DNA of 64,000 nucleotides from Colius striatus (lineage: Eukaryota; Chordata; Aves; Coliiformes; Coliidae), in NCBI RefSeq assembly GCF_028858725.1, contig NC_084790.1, positions 5,462,001 to 5,526,000 of the forward strand, read 5' to 3'. The notes beneath the pieces are model-generated. The model searched no databases. It saw nothing but the letters and a program-made list of their open reading frames with translations, and was not told the DNA's origin. The position numbers and the translations under genes are program-made. Below are positions 1-21,348 of this stretch, one piece after another; within the stretch, counting starts at the first letter, position 1; every line of letters starts with the position of its first letter.

Positions 1-2816
1 ACTACCTGCTCCCTTGCTCAGCTACCTTGGAGTTAGTTACCTGTGCTGCACTCTGAAGTGACAGTCTCGGAAGGGCTTCAAGGTACAAGGGTGAAAGATG
101 GGGTGAGGAAAGTCTCACTTCTGCTGCTCCTCCACACATAACGGTCTGCAACAAAATTTACCTTTAAGCATCACGTTTGTTGGTGTGTTCATAGGCCAGC
201 CAGTGCCAGCTCAGGGGTCAGGTGTCTCTGAGAACTGCGATTTCAGGTTTTTCTCGAGGAGGGGTGAGAATGCCTCAAGATGTCTCGAGGGCTGCTGGGT
301 CACAGTGGTGCCAAGCTCCTGGCTGGGAGGGAACTGGTGTGTTCCCTGCCACCTGGTTGTCAGAGGCAGCATGTCCTGCTGAGGTCTGGGGTCAGGGGAA
401 CACAACAAATTTAGGTGGGCTTTGGGGCATATTCAGAGCATCAAAAAGAGCCTTTCAATGAGTGGCAACCTGCCTGGGAATTAGAATGGAAAGATAATGC
501 AAAATGGATGCATTGTATAAACCTCATCCATCTCTCCTCTCTATTACTTACTGTTGAACTTGTCCTGTCTGCAGACACTTGATGTATTGACTTTGGTAAG
601 GATTAGCTGCAGAAGTCCAGGGGATGACTAGAGTCTTCCTCTGGTGAGTCAAAGTTTTGAGATTTCTTTGAGATTTCTTGCATCTTTTGAAGCATCGGAG
701 TGTTGGCTCCTCTCAGAGGTTGGCACTTACCTGGGTGGACGTGGTGTGTGCTCCTTGCCAGTCCATCTATGAAGGATCAATGGGGAAAATGAGGAGTGGA
801 AAGGCTGCACAGCAGTTAACAGAGGAGTGAATACAAGGCAGAGCATTTTTACCAGCTCTGGTCTCTCCCCTCTGCACCTGAGATACGCAGCAGCTGTTCT
901 AATACCAGGAATGAGTTCTCCAAGGCTTCCAAAGGGCTCCTTGTGGACAACTCATTCTCAGCAGTGTCCTGAAAAAATCTCATTGATTATTAGGTGTGAT
1001 GTTCTCTGTATAAAGTGGTTCCAAAAAAGAGCTAATGGAGAGAAACCAATTAGACAGATTTATTAGCCCATGATCAAGTTCTGGTGGGTGAGATGATTGA
1101 TGGAAAGGATTAATCACGTTGTGCTTGCTTGCCAGAGATAACTGCTAGCCAAGGGAAGGGGGTCTGTATGAGACTCTTGCGTGGAGGGTGTGTTTCTCCA
1201 AAACCCCACAGCCAGTTCACTTCTGTGCCCCTCCAGCTGCAGGAAGCCACATGTCTTTGTTGGCTTGGCCTGATCTCCTCAGGAGGGGCCTCTTGGACTG
1301 TTTCTCTTCAAGGGATGAGCCTGGTTTTCTCTCTGCTTTTCTTTCTGCTACTGCTGCTTTAATCTCGTTGTTATACGTATTTGCATATTTCTTTCTCAAC
1401 CTCCTCTTCCTTTTATTCCACCCCCAAATCTCCTTCCCATCAGCCACCCTGCAGCTCTGGCTTTGCTGTTGCACAGGCGCAGCTGGGACTCTCCTCTTGC
1501 CTTGACTGAGTCTCTTAGCGAACAGCAGCCCCTGACCACAGAGGCTTTTCACTGGGGTGTGGTTATAGAGAAGTTGCGTCTTCATGAACATTTAGGGTAT
1601 GAAGGCAAGCAGGTCATTTGGATTGGAAGGAAGGAGGATGGCAGCTCAAAATAACACAAAATGGTTTTAGAAGAAAGAGTATCAGGGTTGAAGAGTCTGT
1701 TGCACTGATGACATTGACTTCTGGTGGGAGCAGTTGTTTTGGAGGCAGGGGATGGTTCTCTGGGAGACCCTTGGCCTTTCTTTATGGGAGATACAAAAAA
1801 GTCATTGTTTAAATCAGTGTTTCCTGAGCAGGCTGCAAGCTGGATCCCTTTTCAGGGCAACAAAAGGAGTGCCCTTCTTCTTTCACATTCCATCCCTCCT
1901 GGATCCTGCTCAACTGTAGCACATTTGGGAACTTTTTGATGAGGTTCTACCACTTTTTGTTCTTGTGGGACCATAACTGACCTGCCTCATATCACAACCC
2001 AAGTTGTAGCCCAAATCTGCCTCAGTCAGCAGCTTCAGTGGTGAAGCCAGGCTTTGAAGGAAGTGGCACAAGAGGGTTATAGGGAGCCTGGGTGATACTG
2101 CTGTGAGGGGCAATGAGGGGTAGGGAGTGGCATGGGCAGGAGAACGCACTGATGACCTTAACTCTGGCAGAAAAATTGAGTGTTGTGAAAAATGCCTTTA
2201 ATTTAGGGCTCATCCCCCAACCTTTAGGAAACACAGGATCAAATCTACGTGTTTTGACTTAGGCTCAAATTGGATATTCTTGATATGCTTGAATATTAAG
2301 CGTTAATGCTCAAGACAAATGTTACGGCTCCAAATCTCAGAGATCCGGTTTTAGGCTCTTTACAAGCTCAGGGGAAGGCTTTTCTATGATTGCTCTCTCT
2401 TCCACATTGAGTTTTTTCTTCCAAAACACAAAAGCTCCAAAAGTTCAACCTGGAGCTACTGCACCTCTGTGAGAAGCTGGGTCAGGAGGTCTGGCTTCAA
2501 ACAAAGATCCAAATATCTGTCTCTGCTTAAGTATGACTCAAACATTAGTAATGCTGCTTTTGACGAGGGAATTTGGATTGCTGGCCTTGCTCGAGCATCA
2601 TCTGCTGAATTTGGTATGGGTTTTTTTTCCTGCCTTTCCAGCATGTGAGTGTTTCCAGCGAGGGCCTCGGGTGCCTCATCCTGCTGGGAAGTCCATGTGT
2701 CAGTGGGTTTAGTAGCGCAACAACTGAGTGACATGTGAGGAAATGGGGACATGTGTTGGCTTGGAGGGCAATGCAAAAAGATGGCAAATCATGAGGGAAA
2801 TGGCTGCAGCCAAGCA

Positions 2817-3050
2817 CAAAAAGTTCCATTTAAACATAAGAAAAAACTATTTCACTGTGAGGTGATGGAGCCCTGGCACAGGCTGCCCAGGAAGGGTGTG
2901 GAGGCTCCTTCCTTGGAGGTCTTCAAGATCCACCTGGACACGTTCCTGTGTGACCTACTAGATGGACCTGCTTCTGCAGGGGGAGTGGACTAGATGATCT
3001 CTAAAGGTCCCTTCCAACCCCTACCATTCTGTTATTCTTTGATTCTGTGA
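2817..3050 (+). mobile_element. CR1 LINE fragment (3' end)
   Basis: The stretch runs from a 'TTCCATTTAAACATAAG' motif through 'CTGGCACAGGCTGCCCAGG' to a 3' terminus of repeated ATTCTGTTATTC / GATTCTGTGA. This is the usual 3' end of the avian CR1 retroposon. It is 5'-truncated, as most CR1 copies are, and lies in the sense direction of IGF2BP1. Confidence 0.9.
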
Positions 3051-5030
3051 AAGCCTGGAGACAGATCCTGCCCAAGCAGGCGGCCGGCACCAGGTTGTGC
3101 TTGATGTGATGTGGATCTGCAGGTTCCAGCAGGTATTTCCATTTTTGTGCTCTCATTTTCTTGTCGATTAAGGGAGTTTAAAGATAATATTCCTGCTTGG
3201 CAGGGATATCAGCAAAATTAAAGTCTTATCTATTTATAAGGGAAAAGCAAGTAATTTCTGCTACAACTTTTCTCTGAGTCCCCCTGGCAACGTTTGTGTC
3301 TTAGCAACCACATTTTCCTATTTAAAAATGTTTAAAACATTAAAAACCACCAACAACAACACATTAAGCACAGGATTAAGTGCTTTCCTGAATCAAAGCC
3401 TAACTAGATAAATGAAATGCTGTTAATTGAATCAGGGATGCTCTGTGTTTTCAGCTCACACATTTGCATAACATTTGCATTTGATTGAAAAGCCATCATT
3501 AATGTTGTTCAGTTCTAGTAGGTCTCCCCATGTCTCTGGCTTTGGCCATCTTCCTCCTGCCCCAAGGAGCTGCAGGAATGGTAGAAGATACGACCAGGAT
3601 AGAGTCAGTGCTTGGAGTAGGGGAAAGCCCAGATCTTGACTGTACTTTGCCATCAGCACTTGGTCCTTCAGCATCTCAGTGCCTTGAGTCACCTCTGCTT
3701 CAAGAAATACATGGTGGGAGATGGAGAAGGTCCAGGAGGTGCTGGATGTAGGGGAGGTATTGTAGCCAACAGCCCACAGAAAGTGGCTTGTTGCAGAGTG
3801 ATGGGAACAGAGGACTGGCAGCTTCTGGTGCTCAGGATTGGCCCTTTCTTTCACAGATGCATGCTAAATCAGCCTTTTGCTTTTGGGGTAAAAAGAAATC
3901 AAGCTGTCCTGAGAAAGTCTGGACAGGTGGCAGAAGGGGAAGGAAATCTGTGGGGCTGACTGTGCTGGAGATGGCTGCACTATGGGGCTCATTCACTCAC
4001 AAGGGGTTGTCATTGCTCCCTAAAGATGAGTCTTGTAGAGCATCTCATGCCAGTAACACAGATGGTTGTGAGTGTCTGTTCCACATAGATTACAGCGAAC
4101 ATTTTTGCTTAGAAAGCAAGAGTTGGGGTGACCTGAACTTCCTGCATCCTCTCTCCTCCTCTCTTTCCCTGTGCCCACCACGCTGATCCCTTTATCTGGC
4201 TCCATTCTGCCAGTGCTGGTGATGCTTGAGGTCAAATCCTGTTGGCAAAACAGCCCCAGGCTGCGGTGAGTCCCTGCCTGTGCCATGAGGCTCCATGTGC
4301 TGCAGGGCAGGGGAAGGAGGCACGTCCTCAGGGTGCCATGGGGATATGCAGATATTATCCCAAGCCCCACTGCTTGATCTGCTCAGTGGCTGTGGGTGCA
4401 ATGATGCTCCTCTCCAAACATCTCTCCAGTTTTTCTGTGCTGGGATGAAGCAACTCTTATCTCAGCTGGGACCTATGGCCAAAACCTCATCAGGAGGAGG
4501 CTGCAGCAAGATTTGCAGCAGGGATGTGCCTATGCTGCTGGTGCAGCAAGAATTGGCTCTGCCCCAAAGAATTCACCTTGAAACCCTGACACAGGGCTCG
4601 TGCAAGAGGGAGGGAAACCCTCCAGAGAGGCCAGTCTGTGCCGCTGCTGCACTGCCATCGTCTCTGGCTCGCGGTGGACAGTCCCAGCCTCCCACTGGCC
4701 CACGGCCAGGCTGCCTGCTCCTAACTAGCTGGTGCCCCTTTCTTGGGTCCCTGCCACCATTGCCACTGTGCCAGTCTGCTCTGGGGAATTACCAGCAGAT
4801 TCTTAATTAAGTGGGAGTCTCTGGCCACCCTCTGGAAGGCGATCTCTGAGGATGTGTCCACGGGTGAGAGAAAAGGGATGCTGACGGCTGAATCTGTCTC
4901 CCAGTTGGATTTAAAAATTAAAAAATGAACAACAAGAGAAAAAAATCAACCCAAACCTGATTTGGGATTCTTAAGGACGGTTCTGCCTCTCTGCGTGATC
5001 AGGGTTTTCTGTGAAGGTTGTCGTGGGTCC

Positions 5031-5129
5031 CAGTCCATCCGTGCCATGGGTACCAGTCCATCCGTGCCGTGGGTACCTGTCTGTCTGTGCCGTGGGTACC
5101 AGTCTGTGCTGCTGATGTGCTGTGGGTAC
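5031..5129. repeat. 23-bp tandem repeat, about 4 copies
   Basis: Units of 23 bp (5031-5053, 5054-5076, 5077-5099) share the core GTGCCRTGGGTACC. A fourth, longer unit (5100-5129) ends in the same GTGGGTAC. It is a small degenerate intronic minisatellite. Confidence 0.75.
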
Positions 5130-8100
5130 CTGAGGGTGTGCAGCTCTGAGGCTGTGGCTGCCGACATGCCACCGAGGGCCAGCGATGCCGCGTGGGCTTT
5201 GAGGTATCTGTGGGCATTAGGGACACACAGAGCTTTCCAGATGGCTCCAGGGCTGTTGGAAACCAGCAGTGGCTGCTTTTTGAGGTGACGAGGTTTTCCA
5301 TTGCTGCTGCTTTTTCCTATTTCACCTCTGCTTCTCTGTTCTCGGAGAATAGTTTCTTCCTGGTGCACTTTAGGTCTGACCCATGCAGTATTGATGGGCA
5401 CAGTGCGAGAGGGTGAGAAATCTCTGCAGCACCCCAGTATGCAGGATCTCCCTTGTCCCTTTGCTGGATTCTCTGGGTTTTCCCATGGCACTTTGCTCCA
5501 TCTCTTTACTTTTCCCCCTGGCGAGGTTTGACCTATTGGTGTCTTGAGCTCTTCAAAGAGGTGGTCAAAGGAAACCCGAGGAAAGCCTTTGATGGAGCAG
5601 ATCTTGATGCTTCTGCTGCTCGGGGGTAATGAGAGACTGACCCAAGATGCTCATCTGTGGGGTGACTCGATGATGCAGGTCCTGTCACAGCCTCCTGTTA
5701 GTCTGGCTGCATCAGAGTGGGTGGATTTTCGCTCCCAATGAGCCCAACCCACAGCCAGGGAGGGTTTACTGAGAGCATCAAGAGATTTCAGAGATCTCGC
5801 TTTGCCTCCCAGTTCTGCTGGAGAGGCAGCAAATCCACACAGGGCTGCCACGTCCGTTGGCAGGTTTTCAAGGGCTGAAGGTTGGATGTGGTGGGATGTT
5901 AAAATGCAGTTATCACAAACAGCAGGACATAGCGTGGAGTAGGAGGAGGGTAATGCCAGGACCCATCCCTGGGACCTGTGGTTCCTCTCCCCTTACAACC
6001 CTGCAGCTCTTCACCCTCCTCTCTCCATCCTCATGTATTTTTGTTTCTTTTTAAATAAAAACCCCACCAGCACGTGAGCAGAAACCATTCAGATGTGCAA
6101 AGAGAAGTGTTTTTTACCAGGTCCATCAGTCCACCCCGTCTCACCCCAAGGATCTGGGAGGCTCCAACCTTCGGCATGAGATGCGCAGCACCCGTTGAGA
6201 GCTGTTGCGTTCTCCCAGGGGCTGGAGATGCCAGGGCTGGTCTGTGGCTCCTGCCTGCCTGATGGGCACGAGCGCTGGTCCTGGCTGGCAGCCGAGATCC
6301 CTTCAGCGGTGCAAGAGGGAGGAGCTCCTGCCTTTGGCACGTTGTGAATAAAAAGCCGGGGAATCGCTGTCTCGCAGAGTTATTTATTGGGAGTAAAGCG
6401 GAGGTGGGAGTGGGAGTGGGCAGAGCGGGGCTGTCGCCTTTGGTGGTGCCAAGAGTGGCATTTTGTGATGAGGATTTGAATACAGCAGGACCTGCTTGGA
6501 GCAAAGCAAATAGCGGGGTTTATTTATTCATGACTTCCTCTGTAATTCTAACCACGGGCCACTGCTGAGCGCTCAGACCGAGCTGGATGCGGGCAGGGGC
6601 TGCTCATCGGTGTGGGAGGTTTTCACCCTTGGGAGGGCAATTTCATGCCAAGCCAGACCTCACCGAAGGTGTGTCCCTGGGGAAGGACGAGTACTAGTGG
6701 AGATGGGCCCGGAGTCAAGTGTTTAGGGCAGTGGTTCATCCCAGAATTTCGTGGGTCCCCACTGTGCTTTGTGTAGCTCACCCAGCTGGGCTGATGTGTC
6801 CCAGCTCTCCCTTCTGAGCGTGGCCTTGGGAGGATTTAATATCCATCACCGACAGAGGCTGTCAAGAGCAGCAAACAATCCCAGCGGTGTGGTCGTGATG
6901 GGATGTGAATGGGATAATCACGAATGGGTTAATTAACATTAATAAAAGGGCAGCGTCTCCAGTGAGGCCCAGAGCAGCCCCTCACCTTTCCCTGCCGACG
7001 TGGATGTGATGCTCTGCCTGTGCAGATGCTCTAGCAAGCTCAGAAAAGGAGAATCAATTCTTATAAAATATTAATTAATTATATATATAGGTTTGTGGGG
7101 TTTTTTTTTAGGGGTAGAAAATTAGATGCCACCAGCTGAATTACAGTGTGAGGACATAAATGGCTCTTTTCTCTCCATAGAGCATTTGATTCTGGTCACG
7201 TATGTGCAGAACACATGCTCTGCCTGTGCAGATGCTTGTAGCTATCTGGAGAAGTTTCCGTGGCAGGGGTGGGTGGTGGGAGACCTCCGGGGTTTCCTCT
7301 GTCACTTCAAATCCCTTTGACCCTCTCTGGACTCTGTGACATTCTTCGCATTCTGATTTTCTTAATCTCCCTCCTGTTCATTTTGGGAGGTGGATTAGCG
7401 TGTAAACGAGTCATCTGGTTTCAGAGTGTGCCTGCACTTCCCCCCTCCATCCCTCTTTGCTTCCTGCAGCCCCTTACCCCCTGACATGCTGTGATTTTAA
7501 GAGGTTTTCCTCATCCACCTGGTTTTCAGCTGCAGTAGTGATACAATTTGGTGTTCCAGATCCTTCCTGCTGGCCGAGCTGGCAGGAGAGAAGAAAATCC
7601 CTTTTTTGCTTCATTTTGACTTGTAGAGGGAAAGGTATCTGGCCATCCCATCCCTCTGGGCTGAATCTTTAAGAAATCTTTAGTGACTTTGGGAAACATC
7701 AGTTCTGGTTTTGTTTGAAACCAGCCAGACAGGCCAGCACTTTTGGGGATTTGGGGGTGTGTGAGCTTGCATCAGCAGTTTGGAGCAGAGGGGATGCTGG
7801 AGCCAGCTGCTTTGTCCTTGCAGGGTGAAGGGGCTGAGAAGGAATCCTTACCTGTGTGGTAACAAAATACCACCCATGACTTTGGGCCATTTCATGCTGC
7901 GGTGATTTCTGCTCATTGACAAATGGGCTGAGCCACCCTCTGGAGTTGTGTAATTAGAGGACAAGGATCTGGAATCTCGTTTTCTCTCCTTTTATTTTTT
8001 TTATTACTTCACACATTCATAAACACTTTAAATTTGAAGCACAAGTCTATAATGAGCAAGTCTGGGGGTATTTACCTGCTATAGTGCCTGCCATGGCCAG

Positions 8101-9018
8101 GGCATTTATCTTCCTTTTCTTTAGGCATCTTAAAATTCAGCCATTTTGGTAATTCCTGCAAAACAGAGCCCCATGGGTGTAGCCAGTCATTTGCAGGGGG
8201 TTGGCGCTGTTCACGTGTGGACTGAACCCACAAAAGCTACATCCTCGGGCACCTAAAGGTGTCGTTTCCTTCATGCTCATGGGGCACCTGGCAGCATGTT
8301 GAGGTGCTGGTGGCCACAGTGGTGTGGCTGCACGACGGTGCTCGAGCCGCCAGACGAGCCCACGGCTGCTCTCAGCTGTCTGCAGCAGCTGCACAGTGAG
8401 GGGGGGAGGCTGGGGGGAGGATATCACCCCCAGGGGCAAATTTGGCATCAGAATTTAAAAAAGAGTTTCTATTTTGGGAAAAGTAAGGTTAGGAAGAGCC
8501 AAAAATGTGAAGGGAGAAGCAGCCTGAGACCATCTCGGGTGGGGGAGCCGGGATGCCCATGCCTTGATCTCCTTGGTTAAATTCAGATGGGTTTTTGGAT
8601 GTGGTGGTGATGCTTCAGCAGGTCCCACCAGCAGTTAGTGGCGTCCCAAGGGTCGTCCCTTCATGCCTCCAGTGCAGGAGGGCAGATGAACACACATCTC
8701 CCTTTTTGCTTTCTGATGCTTCTGCTTAACCTGACAAAAGCCTCTGCCTTTCCACCAGTGCCTATATTAGGGCTCCAGGCAGTGCCAAAGGGTCAGGGAC
8801 CGGGGGGGGGTATTTTGATGTCTCTTTCTTGTTGAAGCTCCCAGCACGAAACCAGCACCAACCAGACCGGGTGTAATTAGCCAAAAAGCCATCAGAAGCC
8901 CTGGTAGGGTGTGGAAATGCAAAGCTTGATGAGATACATCAGCATGCAACAGTTCAGTGTGAGGCAGCCACCTTTCGGATGCCAAATTTGCTTTTTAATC
9001 ACTTTTCATTTGTTTCAG

Positions 9019-18342
<9,324 letters not shown>

Positions 18343-20633
18343 GGAGCAACACCGACAGGAACAGTGGAACAAGCCAGGGCCGGGATTAAGAGTGGCTGGG
18401 AATCAGTTACCGTAGACAGATGCTAATGTTTTTTCATTACCTGATTGAGATTCAAAGGCAGTTTGATTGGCTTCCCAGGTAGATGGCTAGGGAAAAAAAA
18501 AACCCACAAAAAACAAAAGCAAAAAAAAGAAACTGAAAAGAAAATTGGGTCAGTTTTAGCTCCACGTGCCAGGACAGCTACTTAAATGAAGTGATGCGTG
18601 CTGCAAGGTGCTGGGCCATTTGCCCTCTCATTTAAGTAGCCTCTGGAGGTCCTGTTCCAGCTGAGTGCCCACCGGCTGCGTCTCCCCAATCCCTCCTTCC
18701 CTCCTTCCCTCTCTGCAGCTGGTGGATATTCCCACAGCAGTTTTGGAGCATTTAATTTTGATTTTTTTAGGGGTTTTTTCCTTATTCTGATTTTTGGGTT
18801 TTTTTTTGGAAGAGGAATTCCAGCGGGTTCTTACCAGCCCCTGTTGGTCAGGACATCCATTGTGGGTGAAAAATAAAAAGAGAATAGAAAGATAACCTCC
18901 CCCACCTTAGTGCCAGATGGATTTGGGTCTCCTGGGAGTTCTGCACCACCCCAGCCTGAGAACCACAGGCAGACAGGAGCACAGGACTCTTACCTGTGCT
19001 ACCTGCAGTGGTGGTGCCTTTGAGAGCTTTTAGAAGCCAGGAGAGCACCTCTATTTTCCAGGATTAATTGGTTTTTTTCTTTCAGTTGTTTGTTTCTTTT
19101 CATTTTAGAGTAGTTTAAAGGAAGAAATAGTTTTGTTTTCTTTGGGTTTGGTTCTTTTTTTTTGTTTGTTTTGAAGCCTATGAAATAATGGCAGAAGTGG
19201 GATATGGGAGTGTTTTTCTTAGTGATCTCCACTGTGGAGGTGCCGAGCTGCCCCAGAGAGGAGGTAAACTGTCCAGGGAAGGGCAGGGGAGAGGGAAGGG
19301 CTCTTCCTTTTCCCTCCTTCCTTCAAGCAACAGCAGTAAACCACCACCAAAAAAAAAAAACCCACAAAAGAAAAAAAAGCAAAGAACACCCTACTTAATA
19401 GGAAATAGTCAATGAATTGTCATCTCTTTAGTTATCAGATTATGAGAACTAAATGCATGCAGACTGGTTTGGGGGTGGAGAGGGAGCAGGAGGGGCTCAG
19501 CTGCAGGGGATTCAGGTTTGTCATTGGTTTGTGCCCAACTCCTTTGCTCCTCTGCCACGTCCTCTGCCAGCTGCTCTCAGCCTCAGTTTCCCCACCCAGA
19601 GGAGGAGATTTGTGCCCCTAAATCCTGTTAGAACCCCGGGGCTCAGACACAGGGGAATACAGGGTGGGGAGTGGCTTTCAGAGAACACCCAGGGAACATT
19701 TTTATTAGCCTGAGAGGTGCCACCTCACAGGAACTTCCTTGGGGCTATTTTTGGCTTATTTCCCCCCTTCCAAATCTCTTTAGGTGGCAAAAAATAAGCT
19801 TGAAATTTGGCACTTTTCCGTCTTTTTAGAAAAAGATTTAATTTTTTCCTTATTTAAAAGACAAAAACACTCACCACCAACCACATCCCTCCTTTCTGCA
19901 GTACGAATAACTGTTCTCTTGAGGCGATACCAAATATATACGTCCAGCGAATGTAATATGGTTACTGATTCCCGTCACTCTTACGTGGCTTTTGTGTTTT
20001 AGATATATATTGATGATTTGTTTTTGATATTGAGGATTTGGAAGGGACAGTAACTGCTGCCATCGCCTCTTCCAGGCACAGGAAGGGCTCGTCTCCACAG
20101 CAGGGCTGGGACTGTCCCGGGTAAAGCCCTGTGCTGTGGGTTTCTGCTGCAAATCAGTTAAAATGGGGATTTATGCTGATTTTCCTGCAAATACAGGCAG
20201 GAGGGTGGAAAAGCGTGATTGGGATTGATTTTTGGGTGAGAGGGATGATGCCAGATCCCACACCCACCAGGCCAGAGGAGAGCTGGGAGCCAGCCCTCCA
20301 CTGGGTGAGCCAGTTTAAGGTGAGAAGGAGAGAATTTGGAACAAACCTCATCCTGATGCTTTAGCCTGTTTTATTTCCTGGAGAACAAGCCCTCCCGCTT
20401 GAACACCCTCCAAAGCCAAAACCAGCACGGAATTCAGCACCTGCAGCGTGAGGGAGGCGGGGGTTTCATCGCTACGGGACCAGAGCAGCAGTTACTGTCC
20501 CTTAAACTGTTGCAACAACAGGGAGCTGTGGGGAGGGGGGGGGAAGGCCAGATATTGCTGTGTGTTTGAGCAATGAGAGAGGAGGAAAACAAAAGAAGAA
20601 AAAAAAAAAAGAAGATAAAAGAAAAAAAAAAAG

Positions 20634-20641
20634 CTACCTCA
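20634..20641 (+). promoter_or_regulatory. let-7 seed match, 8-mer (3'UTR)
   Basis: CTACCTCA is the perfect 8-mer target for the let-7/miR-98 seed. IGF2BP1 is an established let-7 target in vertebrates. Confidence 0.6.
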
Positions 20642-21316
20642 AGGTATGACGTTACCTCAACAATTGAATTGTTTTTTGGTTTTTTTTTTGGGGCTTGCTG
20701 ATATTTTATATAAAAACTGATAGTCTTGAATATTTTATTTTTTTAATGAAAAGAGAAGTTAAGTTTCATAATTTCTTATGAGCCAGGAGTTATGTGCAGG
20801 TAAACCAAGTGTTATGAGCTCTCTATGGAGAACGACAAGAATTTCAGACATAGTGGAAAAGATGGCAGCAGCAGCTTCTTTTTTGTTTCTTTTTGAGGCC
20901 TTTTTGAGGCAGTTAATGAATTTCAACACAACATAAGAGCTGTCAGATGTCATGACTCTTCCAGACCTTGGACAAATTGGAGCCCACCAACTTTTTTCAA
21001 TTGGAAAAACTCAATTTCTTTCCTTTTTTTTTTTTTTTTAACTTTCCTTTTTTTTTTTTTTTACTTTCTTTTTAAAATTACATTTTGAACACGAACCCAA
21101 CCAAAACCTGCCACTGGCTGAAAAGGCTTTTCTCAATCCAACTCCATCGAGAAATCAAATTATGAAAGAGCTTTGGGATCAGAAATCTTCCACTCCTGGG
21201 GATGTGAGGACAGACTCCTGGGCAGCACTGACTATGCAAAGTGGGGACACGGGGTTTGCTGGTATTTAAAACCACACCAGCTCAGGCGATTTCATTTCAA
21301 ACACTTGGAAGCCATA

Positions 21317-21348
21317 TATATATATAGATATATATATATATTTATATA
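21317..21348. repeat. (AT)n microsatellite in IGF2BP1 3'UTR
   Basis: This is an imperfect run of TATA dinucleotides interrupted by GA and TT. Confidence 0.8.

Larger units (their letters stand above)
1..9018 (+). other. IGF2BP1: IGF2BP1 intron (upstream of exon 3)
   Basis: No coding exon was recognised in this 9 kb stretch. The first recognisable exon downstream begins at 9019 and corresponds to residue ~80 of IGF2BP1, so this is the 3' part of the intron between the RRM1 and RRM2 exons. RRM1 itself must lie upstream of the window. Contents seen: a CR1 fragment near 2820-3050, a short 23-bp tandem repeat at 5031-5129, and otherwise unique sequence. The short ORFs here look random and lack homology I can name. 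Confidence 0.8.

Noticed and set aside
20651-20658. Fourth let-7 site (TTACCTCA)
   Set aside because: The first base does not match the 8-mer seed, so only a weak 7mer-A1/6-mer match remains.
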